Part shown: piece by piece, positions 26,806 through 35,536 of the stretch
How the letters are laid out: every line of letters begins with the position of its first letter
Numbering within the stretch: the stretch's first letter is position 1
DNA from: Fuerstiella sp.
Lineage (GTDB): Bacteria; Planctomycetota; Planctomycetia; Planctomycetales; Planctomycetaceae
Reading direction: 5' to 3'
Assembly: GCA_022843805.1 (NCBI GenBank)
Contig: JALHMY010000015.1
Location: 48,517-112,516 of the forward strand
Length of the DNA: 64,000 nt
Translations under genes and position numbers: made by a program
Notes under the pieces: generated by a model
What the model was told of the DNA's origin: nothing
Database searches by the model: none
The model's input: only the letters and a program-made list of their open reading frames with translations

Positions 26806-27678
26806 ATGAGTCTGCCGGTGGCTGTTCAGCCGGCCTGCACAGTTGTGGTTTCGGGTGGCCTGGGAAATCAGTTATTCCAGTTCGCTGCCGGGCGAGCGCT
26901 ATCGCTGCGAACAGGTGCGACCCTGCAGCTTGATGTCTCCTTCTATGATCAGGGACGACATCGATCACTTGAACTCGACAAGCTGCCGGTCAATGCGAGC
27001 TTTGTCAGCTCCCAGGGCGGAGGCGGGCTGACCGCATTTCGTCGATGTCGAAGTTTTCTCCGAAAGGCTCTTCGCGCCGAGAAGACCTGGCGAGAACCCT
27101 TTTTTCACTATGACTCGAAATTTGAGGAAATCACACCACCAGTGGTACTGGAAGGCTATTTCCAGTCCGAACGGTACTTCGCTGAATGGCAGGATATTAT
27201 TCGCGAGGAACTATGCCTTCCTGAGCCTCGGGATGCAGAATCCCGGAAGCTGGCCAGTCAGATGGCAGGCGTCTCTGCCACAGTGCTCCATATTCGACGG
27301 GGGGACTATGTCACAAACCCCAAAGCCAGTCAGATCTACGCGGCCTGTCCGATTGAATATTATCGGAAAGCGATGGAGATGATTCCTGGGAATGACCCGA
27401 TGTTCGTGTTCTCCGACGATATCCCCTGGGCGAAAGCGAATCTGCCTGACATTAAGCCACTTGTATTTCCCGAGTCAGATGTTGTGCGTCCTGCACTGGC
27501 TGATCTATGGCTGATGACCCAGGGACAACATCACATCATCGCCAATTCATCTTTCAGCTGGTGGGGCGCCTGGCTGTCGGCTGAGCCCCGCGGACTGACC
27601 ATTGCACCATCGCGCTGGTTCAACGATTCGAGTATTAACGATCATGACCTGATCCCCGCAAGCTGGATCCGTATTTAG
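26806..27678 (+). CDS. Alpha-1,2-fucosyltransferase-type glycosyltransferase (GT11)
   Basis: 290 residues, typical GT11 length. Recognised by VSGGLGNQLFQFAAGRAL near the N-terminus, the GDP-fucose-binding VLHIRRGDYV (about 165-174) and the C-terminal HHIIANSSFSWWGAWLS. GT11 enzymes transfer L-fucose from GDP-fucose in alpha-1,2 linkage, giving H-antigen-like caps. No GDP-fucose synthesis genes (gmd, fcl) lie in the window, so the donor must be made elsewhere. Fucose capping would affect recognition by phage or predators; that is inference. Confidence 0.93.
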   Translation: MSLPVAVQPACTVVVSGGLGNQLFQFAAGRALSLRTGATLQLDVSFYDQGRHRSLELDKLPVNASFVSSQGGGGLTAFRRCRSFLRKALRAEKTWREPFFHYDSKFEEITPPVVLEGYFQSERYFAEWQDIIREELCLPEPRDAESRKLASQMAGVSATVLHIRRGDYVTNPKASQIYAACPIEYYRKAMEMIPGNDPMFVFSDDIPWAKANLPDIKPLVFPESDVVRPALADLWLMTQGQHHIIANSSFSWWGAWLSAEPRGLTIAPSRWFNDSSINDHDLIPASWIRI

Positions 27679-27735
27679 ATTTTTCGCTCTTAGTGTTCCA
27701 TTTCGATTATCGCATCAGACCTCAGGAAGTCAGTC

Positions 27736-28539
27736 ATGTCCAAAATGAAGCGGGTTGTAAAAAACGTCTGGAGAAAGGCATGCTCACTTGGTTTTGCAGT
27801 GACCTGCAAAACAGTGGCTCTGAGTCGCGGCAGAAAACCATCACGATCATGTCAGATCCCAGGCCTGGACCGAATTGTCGGTGAATGCAACGGCATTTCT
27901 GACCAGCCGGTATTTGTTGAAGTGGGTGCGTACGATGGCGAGCGATTCTCAAACACTTCGTGGCTGGCTGACAACGGATGGCGCGGAGTTTATGTCGAAC
28001 CATCACCGGAGTTCAGTCAGCTCTGCAGACTGCGTCACTGTTTGAATAACGTAAAAGTACTCAACGTGGCGGCTGGAGAGAGTACTGCAGAAGCCACTTT
28101 GATGCAGGCTGGTTCACTCAGCACAATGAGCACCGATACCTTTGAGGAATACAGTCGCATTCCGTGGGCCAGTCAGCGAATTCAGCGAGACTGCGAACGA
28201 CAGACCACGCAAATTCGCACTCTGAATTCCATCCTTTCTGAATCCGGATGCCGTCCGGGTTTTGAGCTGCTTGTAGTCGATGTGGAAGGCTACGAAGAAA
28301 ATGTGTTTAAGGGATTCGATCTTGCAGCCTGGCAACCTCGGATGGTGATTGTTGAACTGTGCGATGCACATCCGGACTTCGCAGAGAATCCCGTGCTCGT
28401 TGAATCCGCTCGGCGGGTTCGTGAAGTCATTCTGTCTTCCGGCTACCGTGAAGTTTACCGGGACGAAATCAACACAGTGTTTGAACTCAGGCAGAGTGTG
28501 TCGGTCTCATCGGACAAGGCCATGCGTCGCGCGGCCTGA
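27736..28539 (+). CDS. FkbM family methyltransferase (first copy)
   Basis: 267 residues. The FkbM/Methyltransf_21 fold is shown by FVEVGAYDGERFSNTSWLA, the acidic end VYVEPSPEF, VLNVAAGEST, and FELLVVDVEGYEENVFKGFD. FkbM-type enzymes O-methylate hydroxyl groups of sugars or polyketides using SAM. The N-terminal 40 residues are basic and unrelated to the catalytic core. It follows the fucosyltransferase by 57 bases, suggesting O-methylation of the finished glycan. Confidence 0.87.
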   Translation: MSKMKRVVKNVWRKACSLGFAVTCKTVALSRGRKPSRSCQIPGLDRIVGECNGISDQPVFVEVGAYDGERFSNTSWLADNGWRGVYVEPSPEFSQLCRLRHCLNNVKVLNVAAGESTAEATLMQAGSLSTMSTDTFEEYSRIPWASQRIQRDCERQTTQIRTLNSILSESGCRPGFELLVVDVEGYEENVFKGFDLAAWQPRMVIVELCDAHPDFAENPVLVESARRVREVILSSGYREVYRDEINTVFELRQSVSVSSDKAMRRAA

Positions 28540-28609
28540 TTGAAGTCACTCGTGTGTTGCCCGAAGAAAACCAGTCCCGGAAGAAAGTCTCAGGAAAAAA
28601 GGGCTCAGC

Positions 28610-29407
28610 GTGACCCAGCAGCTTGTTTTTGACATTGGAATGCATGTCGGACGCGATACGGAATTCTACCTGAAGAAGGGTTTTCGGGTTGTTTCCGTGG
28701 AAGCCAACCCGGCTCTTGCTGCGGCCGCTGTTGAAAGATTCCGATCGGAACTGCAATCCGGGCAGCTGGTGATCGTCAATAAAGCTCTCGTCGACGACGA
28801 TTCGAAAACGATCGAATTCTATTTGAACGAAAAGAAGGATGACTGGGGAACCGTCCTTCCCACATGGAATCGCAGTCTGAGTGAGCAGTTTCGTCGCATT
28901 ACCGTTCCCGCCATTCGGCTGGAAGATCTGGTTTCTGAATATGGACTGCCGTACTATCTGAAAATTGATATCGAGGGAGCTGATGTGTACTGCCTGAGGT
29001 CTCTCATTCGCATGGGCAGGGTCCCGGAATATACAAGTGTCGAACTGATGACGCCCAACAACATGGCCGACCAGAAGGCTGACTGCCTGGAAATTCTCGC
29101 CTGCCTGCGGGCTGTCGGTTACACAAAGTTCCAGATTTCTGATCAGTCGCAGTTGAAGTCAGTACGCTGCCCGAACCCACCGTCAGAAGGTGCTTACGTG
29201 GACTTTAAGTTCGACGGGTACTCGTCCGGACTGTTTGGAAAGGAACTGCAGACGCCAACTTACTCAATCGATCAGCTGGCGGAACTCTACCTTGCATACT
29301 TTTACGGTCGCCAGCGCAGATCATTGCTGTCACTGTTTGCGGGTCAAAGTTCCGAGAGCCCGTTCCATGCAAAGGGCTGGTTTGATATTCACGCCAGAAA
29401 GTCGTAA
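28610..29407 (+). CDS. FkbM family methyltransferase (second copy)
   Basis: 265 residues from GTG 28610 with AAAGGG 6 bases upstream. The SAM region is LVFDIGMHVGRDTEFYLKKG with VVSVEANP, and YLKIDIEGADVYCLRSL is the FkbM catalytic segment. It is clearly a different subfamily from the preceding copy (little residue identity outside the motifs), so the two probably methylate different positions. Last gene of the plus-strand glycan run; convergent with the RRM gene. Confidence 0.85.
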   Translation: MTQQLVFDIGMHVGRDTEFYLKKGFRVVSVEANPALAAAAVERFRSELQSGQLVIVNKALVDDDSKTIEFYLNEKKDDWGTVLPTWNRSLSEQFRRITVPAIRLEDLVSEYGLPYYLKIDIEGADVYCLRSLIRMGRVPEYTSVELMTPNNMADQKADCLEILACLRAVGYTKFQISDQSQLKSVRCPNPPSEGAYVDFKFDGYSSGLFGKELQTPTYSIDQLAELYLAYFYGRQRRSLLSLFAGQSSESPFHAKGWFDIHARKS

Positions 29408-29493
29408 TGGGTGTATCACCATCCCATCCGAACGGTCCGACAGCGACACCGCATCTCAGGTGATTGGTCTGCTTCAGATCGTTTGCAATTCGT

Positions 29494-29808
29494 CTAATCT
29501 GCAAGCATTCTGTCAAACAGTGTTGTTCCGCGACTTCCCGCCGCAACTGGAACGTTAGTATCGTTCTTTCGTTTGGCTTCGTTAATGGTCAGCTGACGTC
29601 CGCCCAGCGAAGATCCGTTCAGTCGTGTGATTGCTTCGTCCGCATCTTCCATACTCGGCATGTTGACGAACGCAAATCCCCGGGGAGACCCGGACGAGCG
29701 GTCTGTCATCACTCGCACGGTATTGACTCGCCCGTATCGTTCGAAAGCCGTTCGCAGTTCCGTTTCCGTGGTCTGCCAGGAAAGGTTCCCTACAAAAATA
29801 CTAATCAT
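29494..29808 (-). CDS. RRM RNA-binding protein
   Basis: 104 residues with a single RNA recognition motif. RNP2 is IFVGNLSW (residues 3-10) and RNP1 is RGFAFVNM (about 43-50), both with the aromatic residues that stack on RNA. Bacterial proteins of this kind are short, often cold-inducible RNA chaperones; this one has a 25-residue basic/Gly-poor tail (ending TTLFDRMLAD) rather than the Gly-rich tail of cyanobacterial Rbp proteins. Monocistronic, with a 470-base upstream gap. Confidence 0.95.
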   Translation of the reverse strand: MISIFVGNLSWQTTETELRTAFERYGRVNTVRVMTDRSSGSPRGFAFVNMPSMEDADEAITRLNGSSLGGRQLTINEAKRKNDTNVPVAAGSRGTTLFDRMLAD

Positions 29809-30281
29809 TCAGTTCTTTCTGACCGGACTATCAATCCGGAATCAGTCTGCTGAATCGGAGCGGCAAAAAGGCTGCTGATTCTGCAGAATTACCCGCAAAG
29901 CGGCGGGCGGGTTTGAGTTGTTCGTCGCAGCCAGACGGACCGGCGAGATCACATCTCGTCAACTGAGTCCTGCGGGCGAAGTTTTTCGCCACGAGAGGCG
30001 GGAACACACTCAGGGATGAATTTCGGACTGATACAGCAATGCGTGTTGCAAAGTGTCATGCAACGCAAACTGCAATAAAAACATCGATTCAGTCATCCCT
30101 GCACTAACTGTAGCAGGTATCGACCCTGACAGCGCCGTGAATTCGGTCTATTTTTTGCAATCTGATACAGGGAAGTCACAAACAGTGTGCTCCCAACAGG
30201 TTGCACAACGCTTTATTTTGTTTGGACGGCAGGTATTATCACCCGGGATGTGACCTGATTCGTATGTCCCGGGACGATCTC
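29809..30281. other. Intergenic region between RRM and LamG genes
   Basis: 473 bases between divergent starts. I see short imperfect hairpins only: CCTGC/GCAGG near 30100-30118 and a bulged stem near 30042-30068 (TTGC/GCAA). No clear ORF, RNA gene or terminator. A long leader for the RRM gene is possible, as such genes are often controlled post-transcriptionally. Confidence 0.4.
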
Positions 30282-31961
30282 ATGAAAAATGTGCTGGCTT
30301 CTTTTTTTGTCGTGAGTGCATCAGTTCTCTTCACGTTTGCCAGTTCCGTTCCGGCACAACCGCCAGGCAAAGATCCGATTGGCCACTGGGAACTGACCAG
30401 CGACGCGAAGGATTGTTCGGCGTTCGGAAATCACGGCAAGGCATCCGGCGTTAAATTCAGTCAGGAGGGAGCTGAGTTTGATGGGAGGGTCAGCCATATT
30501 GAAATTCCTCACAGCGAATCTCTGAATATCGGCTCGGCAGACTTCACCATTGCATGGCGATTGTATACCAGTGAGAGTCTGGACGATGTGACGGGAGATT
30601 TGATCACCAAATATGATCCGGATACTCGACGTGGTTTCAGTATCAGTCTGAAGCATCATGCGGGCGCCACAGGCAGCCAGTCAAATTATCGGAATCTGCA
30701 CTTCGGCATCGATCAGGCTCATGAAGACTCCGAATGGACTGACGAAGGCCGACCTGGCAAAGCCATCTTTGTGCATTCGATGGTGGTGCACAATGGAGAC
30801 TTATATGCTGGCACGGTAGAAGGGCGAACAAATCTGGATCAGGGGCATGTGTATCGCAGAGTCGGGCGAGGACAATGGGAAGATCTGGGGGCTCCATGGA
30901 AAAGCAACGGAGTGACGGCGCTGGCCAGCTTTCGCGGACAGTTGTATGCGGGCGTTTCTCGAGTGTTGCTGCATTATTCGGGGCTCGAACCGACCATTGC
31001 TCATCATATCGGAGGAAAGGTGTTCCGTTATGAAAACGGCGAATGGGTCGATCTGGGACAGTTGCATGGCGTTGACGGGGTCAATGGCATAGCCGAATTT
31101 AAACGTCACTTGTTTGTGACGGGCTTCTATCAGCCAGCATTGTTTCAGCTACAGCAGAACAGTGATTCTCAGCGGCTGGCAGAGTCTGACCATTCAGATA
31201 AATGGTTGTCCCTCGGTTCTCCCGGTGGGATGCGGCCGGAAGCTTTGTGCGTATTCAATGGTGCGATGTATGCCACTGGCTACGACGAAGGTGCCGTCTA
31301 TCGGTTTGACGGGCAGGGCTGGTCTCGAACCGGAATTCTGGGTGACGCCACGCAGGTCTACGGACTGGTCGTTTACAATGGAAAACTGCACGCTGGCACA
31401 TGGCCGTCAGGCACCGTCTATCGGTATGAAGGAGATAACAACTGGGTCAGTACCGGCCGACTGGGAACGGCTGAAGAGGTGATGTCGCTGAACGTTTACA
31501 ATGGCAAACTTTATGCGGGCACACTCCCAATGGCTGAAGTGTTCCGTTACGACGGTGATCATCGCTGGACGTCTGTGGGTCGAGTTGACTTCACGCAGGA
31601 CGTGGTGTATCGCCGGGCATGGTCGATGGCCGTTTTTCAGGGGCGGCTGTTCTCGGGCACTCTGCCATCCGGCCATGTCCGTTCATTTGAAGCCGGGAAG
31701 AATGTCAGCGACGACCACGAGTTTCCGTCGGGCTGGCATCATGTCGCTGCAATACGATCGGGCAGGCGGCTGTATCTGTATCTCGACGGCAAAGAGCTTG
31801 CCCGTTCAGAAGAGTTTGATCCGAATCAGTTTGATCTGACAACGTCCGCACCGCTCCGGATCGGATCCGGTGTTCACGACAGCCTGAATGGAAAGCTCCG
31901 CGATGTCCGGCTCTATGGAAGAGCACTGACATCTGCAGAAGTCGCTCAGCTGAGTCGATAA
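30282..31961 (+). CDS. Secreted LamG protein interrupted by a propeller-like repeat domain
   Basis: 559 residues from ATG 30282, which gives a signal peptide (hydrophobic VLASFFVVSASVLFTFAS, cut near PAQ). Residues 30-155 are the N-terminal half of a LamG/concanavalin domain (GHWELTSDAKDCSAFGNHG, then ADFTIAWRLYT). The C-terminal half appears only at about 480-555 (SGWHHVAAI, LYLYLDGKE, GKLRDVRLYGRALT). Between them are six to seven kelch-like repeats of the form NGKLYAGT...GxVYRYxGDxxW...G, as in a beta-propeller. So a propeller seems to be inserted into a LamG jelly roll. Secreted, probably carbohydrate- or protein-binding; ligand unknown. Confidence 0.82.
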   Translation: MKNVLASFFVVSASVLFTFASSVPAQPPGKDPIGHWELTSDAKDCSAFGNHGKASGVKFSQEGAEFDGRVSHIEIPHSESLNIGSADFTIAWRLYTSESLDDVTGDLITKYDPDTRRGFSISLKHHAGATGSQSNYRNLHFGIDQAHEDSEWTDEGRPGKAIFVHSMVVHNGDLYAGTVEGRTNLDQGHVYRRVGRGQWEDLGAPWKSNGVTALASFRGQLYAGVSRVLLHYSGLEPTIAHHIGGKVFRYENGEWVDLGQLHGVDGVNGIAEFKRHLFVTGFYQPALFQLQQNSDSQRLAESDHSDKWLSLGSPGGMRPEALCVFNGAMYATGYDEGAVYRFDGQGWSRTGILGDATQVYGLVVYNGKLHAGTWPSGTVYRYEGDNNWVSTGRLGTAEEVMSLNVYNGKLYAGTLPMAEVFRYDGDHRWTSVGRVDFTQDVVYRRAWSMAVFQGRLFSGTLPSGHVRSFEAGKNVSDDHEFPSGWHHVAAIRSGRRLYLYLDGKELARSEEFDPNQFDLTTSAPLRIGSGVHDSLNGKLRDVRLYGRALTSAEVAQLSR

Positions 31962-31989
31962 AGACGATTCATGCCGCCATTGGATGAGA

Positions 31990-32421
31990 TCGTTCGGCCC
32001 GGACGCTCCCCGGCCTTGCGGCCGACGCCTCCCGCTTCGCTGCGCGGGTGGGTTTTAGAAAGCCTCCTCCCCCGGCAAAGCCGGGGGAGGTCGATCGAGC
32101 GGCAGCGAGATCGGGAGGGGGCTGGTGAACGGCGGGTTGCGGGTGTTATTGGGACGGCGTTGAGTGCAAGCCGCGGCGAACCCTCCCCCGGCCTGACGGC
32201 CGACCCCTCCCACTCCGCTTCGCTGCGTGGGAGGGGAGGTTTTCTTTAACCTCCTCTCCCAACGAAGTTGGGGGAGGTCGATCGAGCGGCAGCGAGATCG
32301 GGAGGGGGCCGGGTGAACGGCGGGTTGCGGGTGTTATTGGGACGGCGTTGAGTGCAAGCCGCGGCGAGCCCTCCCCCGGCCTGACGGCCGACCCCTCCCA
32401 CTCCGCTTCGCTTCGCGGGAG
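31990..32421. repeat. GC-rich long direct repeat, about 2.5 copies
   Basis: Fills most of the 473-base gap between the LamG gene and the convergent 527-residue gene. Two nearly identical units of about 150 bases (32082-32232 and 32269-32421, offset about 187 bases) contain GTCGATCGAGCGGCAGCGAG, GGGTGTTATTGGGACGGCGT and CCTCCCCCGGCCTGACGGCC; a shorter degenerate copy begins near 31990. A perfect 11-bp hairpin, CCTCCCCCGGC/GCCGGGGGAGG with AAA loop, lies at 32066-32090. Small translated frames here are artefacts. Both adjacent genes end at this repeat. Confidence 0.85.
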
Positions 32422-32434
32422 GGGAGCTAATCTC

Positions 32435-34018
32435 TCAATGAGTCAACTGAATACGAACGTTTTCGTTGATGCGGCTTTGCAGGTCCGCAACTCGCCCTGT
32501 GAGTTCGGAGTACCGCACGGTCAGATCTTCGAGCACGTTTTTCAGGTGAGAGGCCGTGTCGACGCAATCGGTTGGATGTTTTGCTGAACGAAAATCCCGA
32601 AACGCCGAATTCAGCTGCTGAATTTCCCGCGGTGGTGCATTTCTGTGCTGTAGTTCACTGACAACTTCGGTCAAAAGAAACGCCAGTCCCAGATGCCCCG
32701 TCCGATCGCCTGGAATACCCTCACTGCTGACATATGACCATTTCCATTCGGACTCAAATTCGTCTTCGTCTTCCGAATCATGTGAGTCCGCATTGAGATC
32801 CACGACTTCGGCCGAAACCTTCGAAGGCCATTCGTTGTATTGCTCCTGCTGTTCGGCCCATTCTTCACGTGTCGTACATAAAGAAAAGGCAAACTCGTCG
32901 TCCAGTTCCAGATGATGCCCGTCGAAACCGCAAATGGCAGGGCCCATTGCTCCGCTCGCCATCATATCACAAATCGGACAATTGCAGTCGGCCAGATGAT
33001 CTGATTGCTCGATCAGCGGAATTCGCAATCGTTCCTGGCGAATGATTTCGTCAGGTGTCTCGACACCCTCAAACGGACTGCCACGCCAGATCGTGAGAAA
33101 ATCACTCATGGCCTGAGCCAGCTGCGATGTTCCTTCGTTGCTGTTTTTCCACCGATGGTCTTCCAGCAGCCATGACCAGCCAAAGGAAATCGTTTCCCGA
33201 CATGCATCAAAGTACATGACTACCTCATGCAGCCCCATCGGCGCGGCTTCGAAGCCGGAGAACTGTTCGGTAATGGGAATGGGCCGCTCCCCGTGAAAAA
33301 TTCGACTCGACTGGCTGTTGACCAGATGCTCCATCCAGTTCCTTGCGACATGCAGATGATCACGCGGGGTGCCGTTTTCCAGTTTCGGATGTGGCAGCAT
33401 CAGCCAGTCCCGGTGAATGACTTTTGTGAGTTCATACAGATAATTCGGATTGTCTCGATCCTGGACATCGGCCCATTCCGCGGGATTTCGTACCACTTTC
33501 ATCATGCGATCTGCGAAAAACTCAACCATCGCCGACCCCCAGAGAATGTCACGTCGAGTCTGCGGAATTGCGGGCGGGGAAACTCGCAGAATCAGAACGT
33601 CTTCTGCTGTCACATGCTGATGCAGTTCCCACCACGGCGGAAGTAAGACAATTTCTCCCGGTGAGGAATTCTTCCCTGATGGATCCGAAGACCATTCCAG
33701 CTGAGGAAACTGGCCGCCTGTGAAAACTCGCCGCTGAACCAGGTCTATCACACACCATGCTGCAGCATCTGAAAGATTCCCGACCGCTTCTTCGGCCTTT
33801 AATTCGCGTATCGGAAGCTGGGCGGGAGAATCTATGTTGGGTGAATCCACAGCATAACGCGGCCAGACGATCACCACGTCATTCCAGTTTGCAGGATCTT
33901 CCGCGGAGCAAAGGAGCAGGGTCAGTGCATCATTTTCATCGATCGGTCCCAAAAGTCGAACATTGTCGGGATCCACAACCATTGCCCATAAGCCATTCTG
34001 CAGTTTCGGTTCAGTCAT
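32435..34018 (-). CDS. Unrecognised 527-residue cytoplasmic protein
   Basis: 527 residues with a strong ribosome-binding site (AAGGAG, 7 bases before ATG 34018). No signal peptide, membrane helix or enzyme motif that I recognise. A cysteine cluster CNCPICDMM near residue 350 may bind a metal, followed by an acidic low-complexity stretch (HDSEDEDEFESEW, about 425-437) and a helical C-terminus (about 470-525) that could form a coiled coil. An N-terminal region begins LQNGLWAMVVDPDNVRLLG. It stands alone, bounded by GC-rich repeats on both sides, which hints at a repeat-flanked accessory position. Function unknown. Confidence 0.8.
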   Translation of the reverse strand: MTEPKLQNGLWAMVVDPDNVRLLGPIDENDALTLLLCSAEDPANWNDVVIVWPRYAVDSPNIDSPAQLPIRELKAEEAVGNLSDAAAWCVIDLVQRRVFTGGQFPQLEWSSDPSGKNSSPGEIVLLPPWWELHQHVTAEDVLILRVSPPAIPQTRRDILWGSAMVEFFADRMMKVVRNPAEWADVQDRDNPNYLYELTKVIHRDWLMLPHPKLENGTPRDHLHVARNWMEHLVNSQSSRIFHGERPIPITEQFSGFEAAPMGLHEVVMYFDACRETISFGWSWLLEDHRWKNSNEGTSQLAQAMSDFLTIWRGSPFEGVETPDEIIRQERLRIPLIEQSDHLADCNCPICDMMASGAMGPAICGFDGHHLELDDEFAFSLCTTREEWAEQQEQYNEWPSKVSAEVVDLNADSHDSEDEDEFESEWKWSYVSSEGIPGDRTGHLGLAFLLTEVVSELQHRNAPPREIQQLNSAFRDFRSAKHPTDCVDTASHLKNVLEDLTVRYSELTGRVADLQSRINENVRIQLTH

Positions 34019-34186
34019 GTGATGTCTCCTTCGAGTGTTAACCGGTCAGGGTGTGTAGTACCAGGTGCGCAGTAAATATAATATACTACCCGAGGGTGAT
34101 ATGAAAACGGTAACTGAAGCCAGTTTTAGGAAAAATACCTGGGACTCTGTCCGACTGTTGATAGAGATCGTGTGGTTCGTCGCGCA

Positions 34187-34500
34187 TGGGCTTGCAGGGC
34201 CTTTGCGCCAGGAATGAGCCTGCGGAACGAGGCCGTTCAAAGGAACTTCACCTGGCGCAGAGGCGAGGTAAACCCACGAGGCAAGCTCGTGGGCGAGTGT
34301 TTGCGTCGCCAGCCCCCGCGAGCTCGCCTCGTGGGCTTGCAGGGCCTTTGCGCCAGGCACGAGCCAGCGGAATGCGGACGTTCGAAGGAACTCCGCCTGG
34401 CGCAGAGGCGAGGTAAACCCACGAGGCAAGCTCGTGGGCGGAGATTGCGTCGCCGGCTCATCTCGTGGGCTCGCAGGGCCTTTGCGGCAGGCACAGGGCG
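34187..34500. repeat. REP-like hairpin repeat, two full units and one partial
   Basis: Units begin GGGCTTGCAGGGCCTTTGCG at 34187 and 34333, with a third partial copy at 34467. Each full unit contains an inverted pair, CCTTTGCGCCAGG and CCTGGCGCAGAGG, plus a perfect 8-bp hairpin CCCACGAG-GCAAG-CTCGTGGG (34273-34293 and 34418-34438). The layout (paired stem-loops in direct units) resembles REP/BIME elements. It lies between the promoter of the 527-residue gene and the end of the amidohydrolase gene. The rest of 34019-34515 holds nothing else that I can identify. Confidence 0.85.
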
Positions 34501-34515
34501 CTGTGTCCTTATCCC

Positions 34516-35469
34516 TCAGGAAAGACGAAACAGCTTCTTTGAGTTCTCAAACAGGATCTTCCGCTCGATTTCCCGGGTGGGAGCAAGTCGGCGAATGGCA
34601 GCGATGGTTTGAGAACCCTGGCAGGCTGTTCCACTTCCCACTCGGTCATCGCAGTCGCTGCCAAACAGAATCTTGTCCTGATGGCGGTCAAAGAAACCAC
34701 GGGTATGATCCTCATCCCGAGTCAGTGCATTTAATCCCGAACCGGCAGACATGTCTGCAAACATGTTGGGATAGTCGGCAAGATAACGGTCAGTCAGCCC
34801 GCCTGGTGTTACTTTGCCTTTGGGGTAGAGCACCTTTTGATCAGTGTGATTGCGGTCAATGTTGGCCCACCAGGTCTGCGCATGTCCGATGAAGACAGTT
34901 TTTGGGTATTTCTCCAGCATTTTTGGCAGACGCTCAAACCCCTGATTGTATGTTCCGTGCTGAAAATGCATCAAAATGGGTACCTGATACTCGGCGGCCA
35001 GAGCGTACAGCAGCTGGCTTTCCGCTGAATCACATTCGATACCAAACTTCTGCTCACCGATGATGATACCTCCCAGATCGAGGTACTTTTCAATTTCCTG
35101 GCCGGCCGTGGGAAGGTCGGACACTTCATTGGCACCGAAAAAGAATTCACCCGGATACTGCCGCGCCATGGTCAGGGCGGTATCGTTGCCACCGGCACCG
35201 ACTCCTCCCAGTCCGTTATGAACTCCATCACCAGTGGATGCTCGTTTTACCGGCGATCCGGAGGGAAGCAGAATCGTCTGAGTGACACCCATGGCTCGCT
35301 GATGCGCCAGCAGCTGATCACTGGTCCGCGCCCGATACGTTGTGTGCTGATGAATGTCGATGATGGGGTCGGGCTGACTGGCCTGAGATGCATGTGAAGT
35401 CGGCGACAAAGCCAGCAGGCTGCCGGAGATGGAGGAAGCAATAAAATCGCGGCGAGTCAGTGGGTACAC
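34516..35469 (-). CDS. Tat-exported amidohydrolase (Amidohydrolase_2 family)
   Basis: 317 residues from GTG 35469, which has CGGAG 6 bases upstream. A Tat signal (TRRDFIASSISGSLLAL) predicts export. The TIM-barrel metal hydrolase pattern is visible: IIDIHQHTT (HxH), a lysine in GEQKFGIE, VPILMHFQHGT, VFIGHAQTW and the terminal metal Asp in ILFGSDCDD. The family includes ACMSD-type decarboxylases and lactonases. Last gene of a minus-strand run with a second amidohydrolase, an alpha/beta hydrolase and a beta-helix protein. Confidence 0.87.
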   Translation of the reverse strand: MYPLTRRDFIASSISGSLLALSPTSHASQASQPDPIIDIHQHTTYRARTSDQLLAHQRAMGVTQTILLPSGSPVKRASTGDGVHNGLGGVGAGGNDTALTMARQYPGEFFFGANEVSDLPTAGQEIEKYLDLGGIIIGEQKFGIECDSAESQLLYALAAEYQVPILMHFQHGTYNQGFERLPKMLEKYPKTVFIGHAQTWWANIDRNHTDQKVLYPKGKVTPGGLTDRYLADYPNMFADMSAGSGLNALTRDEDHTRGFFDRHQDKILFGSDCDDRVGSGTACQGSQTIAAIRRLAPTREIERKILFENSKKLFRLS

Positions 35470-35536
35470 AGGCAACTCCGGGGGTAAGAATGAGCAGGGT
35501 TGGGAGAGTAGGGCAGGGCGACTGAACGGCGGTCAA

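Noticed and set aside
34172..34612. Plus-strand frames of 76 to 146 residues in the REP-like repeats
   Set aside because: They translate GC-rich repeats and show the same segment twice; no support as genes.
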